DNA of 64,000 bases from Burkholderia diffusa (GCF_902499115.1 NZ_CABVPN010000035.1:1-64000), one strand, 5' to 3'; shown: positions 16,775 to 25,927, counted from the first letter of the stretch. Numbers and translations: made by a program. The notes: generated by a model from the letters alone, not told the origin.

Positions 16775-18019
16775 TCAGACGATCATCCCCGACAACGAGC
16801 CGAGCGCCGCGCTCGCGATCACGACGGCCCACGGCGGCACGCGCCAGAACACGAGCGCGACGAACGCGACGAGCGCGGCAGCGAAGTCGCGCGGCGACAC
16901 GATCGTGTTGCTCCACACCGGATGATAGAGCGCGGCAAGCAGCAGCCCGACGACCGCCGCGTTCACGCCCGCGAGCGCGGCCTGCATACGCGTGCTGCGA
17001 CGCAGGCGTTCCCAGAACGGGGCAGTGCCCGCGACAAGCAGGAACGACGGCGCGAAGATCGACACCAGCGCGATCATCCCGCCGAGCCAGCCGTTCGGCG
17101 CGTCGCGCAGCAACGCACCGAGGAAGGCCGAGAACGTGAAGAGCGGCCCCGGTACGGCCTGCGCGACGCCATAGCCGGCCAGGAATGCCGAGTCGCCGAC
17201 CCAGCCCGGCGCGACGACGGCCGCTTGCAGCAGCGGCAGCACCACGTGGCCGCCGCCGAACACCAGCGCGCCGGTGCGGAAGAATGCATCGACGACGGCG
17301 AGTGTGTTCGAGTGGAGCGCGCTTGCCGCGACCGGCAACACGACGATCAGCGCGGCGAACAGTAGCAGCCACAGCAGCCCCGCGCGGCGTGACACGTGCA
17401 GCGGCAACGGCTCGTGGGCGCCGCGCTCGGGCTGCGGCAGCAGCATGAGACCGGCGGCGCCTGCCGCGACGATCACGACCACCTGCAGCCACGCGGCCGG
17501 GACGAGCAGCGCGATGCAGGTCGCGATCGCCATCAGCGTGACGCGGCGCGCATCCGGGCAAAGCGTGCGCGCCATGCCCCACACCGCCTGCGCGATCACC
17601 GCGACCGACACGATGCGCAACCCGTGCAGGGCGCCTGCCGCGACCGGCATGCCCGTCGCGTGGACGCCGAGCGCGAACAGCATCATCAGCAGCGCGGACG
17701 GCAGCGTGAAGCCGAGCCATGCGGCGAACATCCCCGCATAGCCTGCGCGCGACAGACCGATCGCCATCCCGACCTGGCTGCTCGCCGGCCCCGGCAGGAA
17801 CTGGCACAGGCCGACGAGATCCGCATAGGCGCGCTCGGTCAGCCAGCCGCGTCGCGTGACGAACGCGTCACGGAAGTAGCCGAGATGCGCGACGGGCCCG
17901 CCGAACGATGTGAGGCCGAGCCGCAGGAATGCGACGAATACGGGCCACGCATGACGGGACGGAGTAGTGACGGTGGACGTGTTCAAGAGCGGATGCGGGG
18001 AGGGCGAACGAGCCGCCAC
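16775..18019 (-). CDS. chrA: chromate efflux transporter (CHR family)
   Basis: ChrA-type transporters export chromate (or take part in sulfate-like anion transport). The 414-residue protein is the long, two-domain form: each half starts with a GGP/GGxxV-type motif, FLRLGLTSFGGPVAHLGYF near residue 30 and GALVFGGGHVVLPLL in the second half, and QFLPGPASSQVGMAIG is also typical. About ten to twelve membrane helices are visible. The start at 18019 is the longest choice; MHAWP-type shorter N-termini are possible. No chrB regulator is adjacent, so actual chromate resistance is inferred only from family. Confidence 0.88.
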   Translation of the reverse strand: MAARSPSPHPLLNTSTVTTPSRHAWPVFVAFLRLGLTSFGGPVAHLGYFRDAFVTRRGWLTERAYADLVGLCQFLPGPASSQVGMAIGLSRAGYAGMFAAWLGFTLPSALLMMLFALGVHATGMPVAAGALHGLRIVSVAVIAQAVWGMARTLCPDARRVTLMAIATCIALLVPAAWLQVVVIVAAGAAGLMLLPQPERGAHEPLPLHVSRRAGLLWLLLFAALIVVLPVAASALHSNTLAVVDAFFRTGALVFGGGHVVLPLLQAAVVAPGWVGDSAFLAGYGVAQAVPGPLFTFSAFLGALLRDAPNGWLGGMIALVSIFAPSFLLVAGTAPFWERLRRSTRMQAALAGVNAAVVGLLLAALYHPVWSNTIVSPRDFAAALVAFVALVFWRVPPWAVVIASAALGSLSGMIV

Positions 18020-18086
18020 GATAGCGCAATGCCATGACGGCGGGAATGCGGCGTTGCGACGATTTCACGGCGGCGTCAGGGCGCCG

Positions 18087-18800
18087 TCACGGCGTACCGC
18101 CGGGCAGGCCGCTCGCGCGGCGCAGCGCGTCGACGTCGACGAGTTCGATTTCGCCGACATGCAGCCGCACGATGCCGTCGGCCTGCAGCGCCTTCAGCAG
18201 CTGGTTGGTGGTCTGCCGCGTGAGCGAGAGCATTGCCGCGAGCTTTTCCTGCGACATCCGGATGCGCGTGCGGCCGGCGCTGATCCCGCCGTAGCCGTCG
18301 GCGATCATCAGCAGTCGCGCGGCAAGCCGCTGCGCGGCCGGCATCACGCTCATCGATTCGACGGTCAGGAAGCTCAGCCGGAGCTTTTGCGCCATCAACA
18401 GCGCGAACTGCCGCCAGTATTGCGGTGTCGCGTCGAGCATCGCGACGAGCGCGGCCTGCGGGACGTGCAGCAGCAGCGTGTCGTCGAGCGCGATCGCATC
18501 GTGCGTGCGCGGTTGGCCGTCGAACAGCGCGATCTCGCCGAACCATGTGACGGGGTCGGCGACCGTCAGCAGCGCTTCCTTGCCCTGCGGATCGACCGCG
18601 CCTATGGTGAGGGAACCGGCCAGCACCGCATACAGCCCGCACGGCGGGTCGCCGCGGCGGAACAGCGCCTGGCCGGCCGGCAGGTGCCGCAACGCGGCGC
18701 GGGCGAGCAGCGCCTCGCGCAACGCGGGCGGCAGCGCGGCGAACCACGGGTGCGCTTCGATCTGCGGCAGGTACGGGGCGAGCGGCGAGGGCATGGGCAC
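18087..18800 (-). CDS. Crp/Fnr family transcriptional regulator
   Basis: The 237-residue protein has an N-terminal cyclic-nucleotide-binding-type beta-roll (about residues 20-140; FRRGDPPCGLYAVLAGSL, VTWFGEIALFDGQPRTHDAIA) and a C-terminal winged helix-turn-helix (about 170-225; MSQEKLAAMLSLTRQTTNQLLKALQADGIV). There is no N-terminal cysteine cluster, so it is not an oxygen-sensing Fnr. The effector is unknown. It lies between chrA and the DUF962 gene, divergent from the latter, so the nearest candidate targets are its own promoter and that gene. Confidence 0.9.
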   Translation of the reverse strand: MPMPSPLAPYLPQIEAHPWFAALPPALREALLARAALRHLPAGQALFRRGDPPCGLYAVLAGSLTIGAVDPQGKEALLTVADPVTWFGEIALFDGQPRTHDAIALDDTLLLHVPQAALVAMLDATPQYWRQFALLMAQKLRLSFLTVESMSVMPAAQRLAARLLMIADGYGGISAGRTRIRMSQEKLAAMLSLTRQTTNQLLKALQADGIVRLHVGEIELVDVDALRRASGLPGGTP

Positions 18801-18875
18801 GCGATGTCGGGTAGCTGACAGAGGTTGTCGGGCGTGACGCGCATCATAGCGCTCGATGATCGTTCAGGAGACACC

Positions 18876-19400
18876 ATGAAGACGCTCGAGGATCACCTTT
18901 CCCAGTATGCGGCCTACCATCGCGACGTGCGCAACATTGCGACGCATCTGGTCGGCATTCCGATGATCGTGTTCGCGGTCGAGGTGCTGCTGTCACGGCC
19001 GGCGATCGGCGTGCTGGCGGGCGTCGCGCTGTCGCCGGCGCTGCTGCTCGCCGTGGCGTTCGCGGCGTTCTACCTGCGTCTCGACCTGCGCTTCGGGTTG
19101 GCGATGACCGCGCTGTTTGCGCTCGGCGTGTGGGCTGCGCAGACGCTCGCGTTGCTGCCGACCGCGCAATGGCTCGCGATCGGCGTCGGCGCGTTCGTGG
19201 TCGGCTGGATCGTGCAGTTCGTCGGACACTGGTTCGAAGGGCGCAAGCCCGCGTTCGTCGACGACCTGGTCGGCCTGATGGTTGGGCCGCTGTTCGTCGT
19301 CGCCGAAGTCGCGTTCTTCGTGGGCCTGCGCGGCGACGTGCGCCGTGAAGTCGAGCGGCGCGCGGGCCCGGTCCACGGCGGCGTGCACTCGCATGTCTGA
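18876..19400 (+). CDS. DUF962 (Mpo1-like) membrane protein
   Basis: A 174-residue protein starting MKTLEDHLSQYAAYHRD, the DUF962 signature, with the conserved His of NIATHLVGIP and the VQFVGHWFEGRKPA motif and about four membrane helices. The yeast member Mpo1 is an iron-dependent dioxygenase that alpha-oxidises 2-hydroxy fatty acids; the motif histidines (Y-H, THxxGIP, GH) are kept here, so a similar reaction is possible but unproven. Start 18876 is preceded by CAGGAGACACC. Its stop overlaps the panE start by eight bases. Confidence 0.85.
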   Translation: MKTLEDHLSQYAAYHRDVRNIATHLVGIPMIVFAVEVLLSRPAIGVLAGVALSPALLLAVAFAAFYLRLDLRFGLAMTALFALGVWAAQTLALLPTAQWLAIGVGAFVVGWIVQFVGHWFEGRKPAFVDDLVGLMVGPLFVVAEVAFFVGLRGDVRREVERRAGPVHGGVHSHV

Positions 19401-20448
19401 CACGTCGGCCGCGCCGGTCTGCGTGTTCGGCGCGGGCGCGGTCGGCTGCTATCTCGGCGGCCGGCTCGCGGCGGCGGGGACGCCTGTCACGCTCGTCGGC
19501 CGCGCACGGATCGGCGACGCGATTCGCGCAAACGGGCTGACCCTGACAGACCGGCGCGGCCATCGCGCGACGCTCGCGCCGTCCGAGGTCGAATTCTCGA
19601 CCGATCCGGCCGCCGCGGCCGCCGCGCGGCTCGTGCTTGTCGCGGTGAAGTCGGCCGCGACGCAGGACACCGCGGCGCAACTGGCCGACGTGCTGCGGCC
19701 CGGCACGATCGTCGTCAGTTTCCAGAACGGTCTCTACAACGCCGACGTGTTGCGCGATGCGCTGCCGCAAGCGACCGTGCTGGCCGGCATGGTGCCGTTC
19801 AACGTGATCGAACGCGGGCCCGGCGCGTTTCACCAGGGCTCGGCCGGCGTGCTCGCGGCCGACGCGTCACCCGCGCTGCAGCCATTCGCCGGCGCGTTCG
19901 CCCGTGCCGGGCTACCGCTCGCGCTGCACCGCGACATGCGTGCTGTGCAGTGGGCGAAGCTGCTGCTGAACCTGAACAACGCGGTCAATGCGCTCGCGAA
20001 CCTGCCGTTGCGCGACGAACTCTCGCAACGCGCGTATCGACGCTGCGTCGCGCTGGCGCAACGCGAAGCGCTGCACGTGCTGGCGCGCGCCGCGATCCGG
20101 CCCGCGCGGCTCACGCCGTTGCCGGCTGCCTGGATTCCCGCCGTGCTCGACTCGCCCGATCCCGTGTTTCGCGCGCTGGGCGGCCGGATGCTCGCGATCG
20201 ATCCGCTTGCGCGTTCGTCGATGTCCGACGATCTCGCCATGCGCCGTGCGACCGAAGTCGAGTGGATCAACGGCGAGATCGTCCGGCTGGCCGCGCGCTT
20301 CGGTGCGCAGGCGCCGGTCAACGCGCGGCTGTGCGCGCTCGTTCACGACGCCGAAACCTCGGCATCGCGGCCCGCCTGGCGCGGCGATGCGTTGTGGGCC
20401 GAGTTGACCGCGCACGCGCATCGCGCGGGCGACATGAGGGCGGCATAA
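19393..20448 (+). CDS. panE: 2-dehydropantoate 2-reductase
   Basis: A 351-residue ketopantoate reductase-family protein that would reduce 2-dehydropantoate to pantoate with NADPH in the pantothenate/CoA pathway. It has the Rossmann motif VFGAGAVGCYLGGRLA at the N-terminus, SFQNGLYNADVL, and the C-terminal catalytic lysine/asparagine region (VQWAKLLLNLNNAVNAL, then TEVEWINGEIV with the conserved Glu). The start lies inside the end of the DUF962 gene. Burkholderia genomes carry several ApbA/PanE paralogues, so the physiological substrate may differ. Confidence 0.88.
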   Translation: MSDTSAAPVCVFGAGAVGCYLGGRLAAAGTPVTLVGRARIGDAIRANGLTLTDRRGHRATLAPSEVEFSTDPAAAAAARLVLVAVKSAATQDTAAQLADVLRPGTIVVSFQNGLYNADVLRDALPQATVLAGMVPFNVIERGPGAFHQGSAGVLAADASPALQPFAGAFARAGLPLALHRDMRAVQWAKLLLNLNNAVNALANLPLRDELSQRAYRRCVALAQREALHVLARAAIRPARLTPLPAAWIPAVLDSPDPVFRALGGRMLAIDPLARSSMSDDLAMRRATEVEWINGEIVRLAARFGAQAPVNARLCALVHDAETSASRPAWRGDALWAELTAHAHRAGDMRAA

Positions 20449-20531
20449 TCCCGCGTTACACCACGCGCGATGCGCAACGGCTAAGATGCGGAGTGCGTCG
20501 CACGACAGGACGCGTATGCGGAGCAATCGCC

Positions 20532-21146
20532 ATGGTGGATCGCCCGACTCTCGACGCCTACGAAGCCCATGCCGCGCAATACGCGCAGGACTGGCTCGAC
20601 CAGGCCGCCCCCGACGACATGTATGCGCTGCTCGAGCAATATTTCTCGCCGGGGCCGACCGCCGACGTCGGCTGCGGCGCGGGGCGCGACACTGCGTGGC
20701 TCGCGTCGCAAGGATTCGACGTGCGCGGCTACGATGCGAGCGCGGCGCTGCTCGCCGAGGCTCGCTTGCGTCACCCGTCGCTGACGTTCGAACTGGCTGC
20801 GCTGCCGGCGCTCGCGGGCGTGCCGTCCGGCGCGTTTCGAAACGTGTTGTGCGAGACGGTCGTCATGCATCTCGACCAGGCGGATGCCGCTGCGGCGGCC
20901 GCGCGCCTGGCTGCGCTGCTGATGCCCGGCGGCACGTTGTACCTGAGCTGGCGGGTGGCCGGCAACGGCGCGTTGCGCGACGAGCGCGGCCGCTTGTACA
21001 CACCGCTCGATTCGGCGCGCATGCATGCGGCGCTCGGCCCCGGCATGCACGTGATCGACGAGCACGAGGTGGTCAGCGCGTCATCCGGCAAGCGCGTGCA
21101 TCGGCTGATCGCGCGCCGGGACGACGACGTCGATGGCGCCGCATGA
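20532..21146 (+). CDS. class I SAM-dependent methyltransferase
   Basis: The 204-residue protein has the SAM motif I VGCGAGRDTAWLASQGFDVRGYDAS at about residues 45-70, and motif II/III-like NVLCETVVMHLDQADAAAAAARL and LLMPGGTLYLSWR. It is a small Methyltransf_11/25-type enzyme; the substrate is unknown. The frame is open well upstream, but family resemblance begins at ATG 20532. It ends close to, and converges on, the EAL-domain gene. Confidence 0.85.
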   Translation: MVDRPTLDAYEAHAAQYAQDWLDQAAPDDMYALLEQYFSPGPTADVGCGAGRDTAWLASQGFDVRGYDASAALLAEARLRHPSLTFELAALPALAGVPSGAFRNVLCETVVMHLDQADAAAAAARLAALLMPGGTLYLSWRVAGNGALRDERGRLYTPLDSARMHAALGPGMHVIDEHEVVSASSGKRVHRLIARRDDDVDGAA

Positions 21147-21161
21147 GCGCGGCGCGCGAAC

Positions 21162-22436
21162 TCAGTCGCGGTTGAGCGCCGCTTCCCAGTTGATGTCGAC
21201 GCACAGCACCTGCATGCCGGTCGCGGCCGGCGCGGCGATCGATGCGGTCACGCACAGGTGCGCTTCGTTGATCGACAGGTACGGCGGCGTCAGATGCACG
21301 CGGCCCGGCGCGCGCATCGCATGGATGAAGTAGGGGCGACGCTCCCAGCTCGCGCCTTCCGAATGCAGCAGCGGCCGGAAGCGTTTGGCCCGCTGCGACA
21401 CGCTGCCGCGCGCGAGCACGTTGTCGCCGATCTGGCGGCCCGATGCATCGAGCAGGAAGCAGCGCGCGGTTTCCGGCAACCCGAGCACGGCGCCGGCGGC
21501 GTCGATCAGCGGTTCGCCCGCGACGAGCTTCTGGCTCGCTTCCTCCAGCGCGGCGACATAAGGCGCGAGGCGTTCGGCCTGCGTGCGCTCGCGTTGCGCG
21601 ACGCGCAGCCGCAACGCGGCCGACAGCGTATCCATGCAGCCCGCGGCGGCCTGCGGTTGCACGGGGTCGACGCTCGGCCCCGCGAAGTATTGCCCTTGCA
21701 CGAAATCGACGTCACATTCGAGCGCGATCAGCGCGTCGCGCTCGGTCGAGAGCCCGCCCATCAGCACGAGCTGGCCGGATTCGTGCAGCAGCGACACGAG
21801 CCCCGGCAGCACGCGCTCGAGATGCGAGTGTTCGCTCGCCTGCGCGAGGATCCCGCGGTCGAGCGTGACAATGTCGGGATGCAGGTGCCACACGCGGTCG
21901 ATGTTCGAATGTTTCGCACCGAAGCCGCCGAGCGCGATCAGGAAGCCGGCCTTGCGCAGGCCGTCGACGATCGCCGCATAGCGCGGCGTCTCGCCGCCTG
22001 CCTGCTCGGGCACTTCGAGCACCACGCGATGCGGCGGCAGGCCGAGCGCCTTCAGGTTCGCGAGCAGCGCGTCGCCGTAGACGGTGTCCATCAGCGCGGC
22101 CGGATGCAGGCTCAGGAAGAGCCATTCGTCGTGACTGTCGAACGCGTGGAAGTTGCCGAGATGCAGCGATTCGGCGAGCCGGCCGAGCTCGAGCAGGTCG
22201 CCGCGCCGCGCCGCCTGCGTGAACACCTCGTGCGACGCGACCTGGCGGCTGTCCTCGTCGTGCGCGCGCAGCGACGCGTGGTAACCGATCGCGCGGCGGT
22301 GCGACACCGAGAAAACGGGCTGGAACACGCTAAACACGGTGTACGCACCGTACAGCACGGTGCGCCGCTTCCCGTCGTCGCCGGCGACGGGGCGGGGCGG
22401 CTGAAAGCCGGGTGGATCGATGTCGATCATGCTCAT
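21162..22436 (-). CDS. EAL-domain protein with degenerate active site
   Basis: A 424-residue soluble protein. The EAL-like domain covers about residues 35-230. The E-A-L tripeptide itself is replaced (GYHASLR, residues 51-57), and the metal-binding D-D-F-G motif is G-G-F-G (170-173). ExxE (141-144), the LDR aspartate (193) and the VQGQYFAGP motif remain. The C-terminal part (about 250-424) is a sensor-like region ending in DASGRQIGDNVLARG and DINWEAAL. I infer no phosphodiesterase activity; it may bind cyclic-di-GMP or a partner protein. It stands alone. Confidence 0.85.
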   Translation of the reverse strand: MSMIDIDPPGFQPPRPVAGDDGKRRTVLYGAYTVFSVFQPVFSVSHRRAIGYHASLRAHDEDSRQVASHEVFTQAARRGDLLELGRLAESLHLGNFHAFDSHDEWLFLSLHPAALMDTVYGDALLANLKALGLPPHRVVLEVPEQAGGETPRYAAIVDGLRKAGFLIALGGFGAKHSNIDRVWHLHPDIVTLDRGILAQASEHSHLERVLPGLVSLLHESGQLVLMGGLSTERDALIALECDVDFVQGQYFAGPSVDPVQPQAAAGCMDTLSAALRLRVAQRERTQAERLAPYVAALEEASQKLVAGEPLIDAAGAVLGLPETARCFLLDASGRQIGDNVLARGSVSQRAKRFRPLLHSEGASWERRPYFIHAMRAPGRVHLTPPYLSINEAHLCVTASIAAPAATGMQVLCVDINWEAALNRD

Positions 22437-22619
22437 GATGTCGGCCGAAGGAAGACTGCCAGTTTACCTAGAGAATAGGCCAGCAAGAAGCATGCACGGC
22501 ATCGGGCCCCGTGCCACGCCCCGTCGCGGTCGCCGGGTGCCGCGCGGCGCAGCCATGTTGCACCGACATGGTGCGCCGCGCGCCGTCGTGGGGTTTCCCG
22601 GCACGGCGCACGCGGTGCG

Positions 22620-24059
22620 TCACGCGCGCTCGGACGGATCGGTCTTGTGCTGCGCGCGGCCGCGGATCTCGGGCGCGAGCTGCGCGAAGATCCATGCGGA
22701 CGCGGCCGTGATGATCCCGACGCAGACGAAGGTCGCGTGGAACGCGGGCAGCGTGTTGCTCGGCGTCACCGTGCGCAGCATCCCGGTGAAGGTGGCCAGC
22801 AGCGCGCCCGCGACCGTGACGCCGAGGCTCATCGACAGCATCTGCACGAGCGAGAACAGGCTGTTGCCGCTGCTCGCGCCGCCGGTGCCGAGGTCCTTCA
22901 GCGTCAACGTGTTCATCGCGGTGAACTGCATCGAGTTGAAACCGCCGAACAGCGCGAGATGGATGACCTTCACCCAGACGGGCACCGAGTCGCGCATCAG
23001 CGCGAAGCTTGCCATCATCACGCCGACCATGATCGTGTTCGCGAGCAGTACCTTGCGGTAGCCGTGCTGCGTGATCAGACGCGTGATGATCCGCTTCGAG
23101 AACATCCCGGCCGCCGCGACCGGCAACATCATCAGCCCGGCCTCGAATGCCGAATAACCGAGACTCACCTGCAGCAGCAGCGGAATCAGGTACGGCATCG
23201 CGCCGCTGCCGATCCGCGCGAACAGGTTGCCGAGCAGGCCCACGCTGAACGTGTGGATCTTGAACAGTTCGAGCGAGAAGATCGGCTGCGGCGCGCGCAC
23301 CGCGTACAGCCCGTACGCGACGAAGCACGCAAGGCTCAGGATCAGCAGCACGAGCACGGCCGCGTGCTGCATGCCGAGATCGGCGAGCCCGTCGAGCGAC
23401 AGCGAGATCGCGACCATCCCGATCGTCAGCAGCAGATAGCCCTTCAGGTCGAAGCGGCCGACGGCCGGGTTGCGCGAGTCGGGCATCGAGTAGAAGGTCG
23501 CGACGCAGCCGGCGATGCCGACCGGCACGTTGATCAGGAAGATCCAGTGCCACGACGCGATCTTCACGAGCCAGCCGCCAAGCGTCGGCCCGATCAGCGG
23601 ACCGATCAGCCCGGGGACCGCGACGAACGACAGCGCGGCCAGGTAGCGCTCGGCCGGGAACGTGCGCAGCACCGCGAGCCGCCCGACCGGCAACAGCATC
23701 GCGCCGCCCACCCCCTGCACGACGCGGAACACGACGAGCTGCGACAGCGTATGCGCGTTCGCGCACAGCAACGAACCGAGCGAGAACACCAGGATTGCGC
23801 TGAAGAACACGCGCCGCGTGCCGAACGTGTCGGCGAGCCAGCCCGAGACGGGGATCATCACCGCCATCGTCAGCGAGTACGCGATCACGACCGACTGCAT
23901 CCGCAACGGCGATTCGCCGAGGCTCGCGGCCATCGACGGCAGCGCCGTGTTGACGATCGTCGCATCGAGCGTCTGCATGAAGAAGCCCGTCGCAACGAGC
24001 CAGAGCATCACGGTGAGGTTCTTTTCGCCGGGAGCGGCGGCGGGCGGGCGTTGGAACAT
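22620..24059 (-). CDS. MFS transporter, DHA2 family (EmrB/QacA type)
   Basis: The 479-residue protein has about 14 membrane helices and the DHA2 motifs: LDATIVNTALPSMAASLG (motif D1), GWLADTFGTRRVFFSAI (motif A) and FRVVQGVGGAMLLPVGRLAV (motif B/C region). Such proteins export drugs or other small molecules using the proton gradient. I set the start at 24059 (MFQRPPAAAPGEKN); ATG 24092 is an alternative and the frame is open to 24242. No membrane-fusion partner (EmrA) or regulator gene is adjacent. Confidence 0.88.
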   Translation of the reverse strand: MFQRPPAAAPGEKNLTVMLWLVATGFFMQTLDATIVNTALPSMAASLGESPLRMQSVVIAYSLTMAVMIPVSGWLADTFGTRRVFFSAILVFSLGSLLCANAHTLSQLVVFRVVQGVGGAMLLPVGRLAVLRTFPAERYLAALSFVAVPGLIGPLIGPTLGGWLVKIASWHWIFLINVPVGIAGCVATFYSMPDSRNPAVGRFDLKGYLLLTIGMVAISLSLDGLADLGMQHAAVLVLLILSLACFVAYGLYAVRAPQPIFSLELFKIHTFSVGLLGNLFARIGSGAMPYLIPLLLQVSLGYSAFEAGLMMLPVAAAGMFSKRIITRLITQHGYRKVLLANTIMVGVMMASFALMRDSVPVWVKVIHLALFGGFNSMQFTAMNTLTLKDLGTGGASSGNSLFSLVQMLSMSLGVTVAGALLATFTGMLRTVTPSNTLPAFHATFVCVGIITAASAWIFAQLAPEIRGRAQHKTDPSERA

Positions 24060-24259
24060 GGGGGCGGACCAGTGGCGCGGGACAGCCGCCATTGTAGGCA
24101 AAGCCGCCGTGCCGCGCAGGATCGGCGCGGGTGCGCCGGACGCCCGTCCGTCAGCCGACCGGTACAGTTCAGCCGAAAGTGTCTGCGGGCGTATCTGTCC
24201 GGGGTGCGACGCTGTCCGAAATACTGGTGTCCTCGAACCCACGCGACCCGGAGGCGGCC

Positions 24260-24583
24260 ATGCGAGAACTGCGACTCTACGAGATGGACGGCAACGAGCC
24301 GGCCGGGCGGTGGCGCATCGTCGATCGCACCGCGCTGCAGGTCGCGGACGGCGACCTGTGGGTGACGATCGAGGGCCGGCCGGACGATCACTGGCTGCGC
24401 GCCGGCGAGACGCTGGCGCTGCTGCCCGGCATGCGCGTATGGATCAGCGCGGCGGCGGGCGGTGCGGTGTTCGCGTTCGGCCCGCAGGCGGCGCCGGACC
24501 TGCGGGCCGAGCCGATCGCGTGGCGACGGTTCGCCGCATGGCGCGCCGGCCGTGGTCAGGCAGCCGCGTCGCTGCCGACGTAG
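24260..24583 (+). CDS. DUF2917 domain-containing protein
   Basis: A 107-residue protein, MRELRLYEMDGNEPAGRW, followed by the DUF2917 core VADGDLWVTIEGRPDDHWLRAGETLAL-type beta strands, which look like a small cupin-like sheet. Function unknown. The start at 24260 has GGAGGCGGCC upstream. Its last 28 bases overlap the 3' end of the convergent citrate synthase gene, so the two transcripts share antisense sequence. Confidence 0.8.
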   Translation: MRELRLYEMDGNEPAGRWRIVDRTALQVADGDLWVTIEGRPDDHWLRAGETLALLPGMRVWISAAAGGAVFAFGPQAAPDLRAEPIAWRRFAAWRAGRGQAAASLPT

Positions 24584-25788
24584 CGCGCGCGGGGCCGGAT
24601 CAGCTTGCCGTCCGCATATTGTTCGAGCGCGTGTGCGATCCAGCCCGCGGTGCGGCCAGCCGCGAACAGCGTGAACGCGGCGCCCTCGGGTAGCGCAAGC
24701 GAGCGTTCCAGCACCGCGAGCGCGAAATCGATCGCCGGTCGCAGGCCGGTCGCCGCCTCGACGCGCGCGGCGAGCCCACGGGCCATGCGTAGCGGCGTCC
24801 GGTCGGGCAGCATCGCGTGCAGCGCGTCGAGCAACGCGCGGGCGCGCGGATCGCCGTCGGGATAGAGCGGGTGCGCGAAACCGGACAGCGCGGTGCGCGC
24901 ACCGTCCGCCCGTTCGTCGTGCGCGACGCGCAGCGCGAGGTAGCGGTCGAGGTCGGCGGCACGCGCCGCTTCGTCGAGCAGCGCGCCCGCGCGGAACGTC
25001 TCGCCGCCGTGGCGCGGGCCCGACAGCGCTGCGAGCCCGCCCGCGATCGCACCGAACAGGTGGGTGCCGGTCGACGCGATGCAGCGCACCGCAAAGGTCG
25101 ACGGGTTCAGTTCATGATCGGCGCACAGCACGAGGGCGCGGCGCAGCAGGTCGGCTTCGTCGCGTCGCCGGAGCCGCCATGCTGCGGCGAGCTGCCGATG
25201 CACGGGCGCGTCGCTCGGCGCGATGCCGGCCAGCGCGGCCGTCGTCACGCGCAGCAGCAGCGTGGCCGAGTCGAGCTGCGCGTCGCGCCCTTGCGCCCAC
25301 AGGCGCGGCAGCGAGGCGGCCGCGGCGGGGAGCAGCACCAGCGTGCGCTCGAGCGGCGCGAGATGTGCCCAGCGGCGAGCCCAGTCGTCCCACTGCGCGG
25401 CGTCGAAACCGGTCGACGCAAGCGATGCCGCGCCCAGCCGCGCGGGCGGACAATCCCACAGTCGTGCGGCCGTTTCCTCGAGCGTCGCGTCGTTCGCGAG
25501 CGCGATCGCATCGGCGCCGCGATAGTGCAGGCGGCCGCCGGCGATCTGCGTGATCCGTGATTCGAGCACGGGCACGCCCCAGTCGAGCGAGCGTTCGGCG
25601 ACGCCGCCCGCGCGTTTTGCATCGGCGCGGCGGCGCGCGAGCAGGCGCACCTCGTCCGCGTCGTAGCGGCGGCGCTTGCTCGCGCCGTCCGGCAGCGAGC
25701 GCAGCAGGCCGCGGCTCACATACGCGTAAAGGGTGCTCACGCTGACACCAAGGATGCCGGCGGCTTCCGGCGCGCTGAGGGACGTCAT
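24556..25788 (-). CDS. citrate synthase family protein with N-terminal helix-turn-helix
   Basis: A 410-residue protein with two parts. Residues 1-60 are a MerR/excisionase-type helix-turn-helix (SAPEAAGILGVSVSTLYAYVSRGLLRS, then RRRYDADEVRLLARRR). Residues 65-400 are a citrate synthase fold that keeps the key residues: His225 (DHELNPS), His260 (SGPRHGG) and Asp354 (AIDF). Citrate or methylcitrate synthesis is therefore possible, and DNA binding as well. GGAG lies eight nt before the ATG. The divergent partner is a CaiB-type CoA transferase, and a set of TTGAT/ATCAA inverted repeats lies between them, a likely operator. Confidence 0.87.
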   Translation of the reverse strand: MTSLSAPEAAGILGVSVSTLYAYVSRGLLRSLPDGASKRRRYDADEVRLLARRRADAKRAGGVAERSLDWGVPVLESRITQIAGGRLHYRGADAIALANDATLEETAARLWDCPPARLGAASLASTGFDAAQWDDWARRWAHLAPLERTLVLLPAAAASLPRLWAQGRDAQLDSATLLLRVTTAALAGIAPSDAPVHRQLAAAWRLRRRDEADLLRRALVLCADHELNPSTFAVRCIASTGTHLFGAIAGGLAALSGPRHGGETFRAGALLDEAARAADLDRYLALRVAHDERADGARTALSGFAHPLYPDGDPRARALLDALHAMLPDRTPLRMARGLAARVEAATGLRPAIDFALAVLERSLALPEGAAFTLFAAGRTAGWIAHALEQYADGKLIRPRARYVGSDAAA

Positions 25789-25847
25789 GCCGATCGCTCC
25801 TGTCGGGGCGCATGTAGCGCGGCCCGGCTACAACTATTCGTTATGTA

Positions 25848-25876
25848 TTGATTCGCGCAATCAAGATTGATCGCGC
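25848..25876. promoter_or_regulatory. overlapping inverted repeats between the HTH-citrate synthase and CoA transferase genes
   Basis: TTGATT-CGCGC-AATCAA (25848-25864) and GCGCAATCAA-GA-TTGATCGCGC (25855-25876, one mismatch) overlap and share the ATCAA half-site. Three alternating half-sites in the 139-bp divergent promoter region suggest an operator, possibly bound by the HTH domain of the citrate synthase-like protein or by the nearby GntR regulator. Confidence 0.5.
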
Positions 25877-25927
25877 CCGTCGCGAATTCTAGACTCGAAT
25901 CCGTCTCCTCAACGGCTCGCTTTCACC

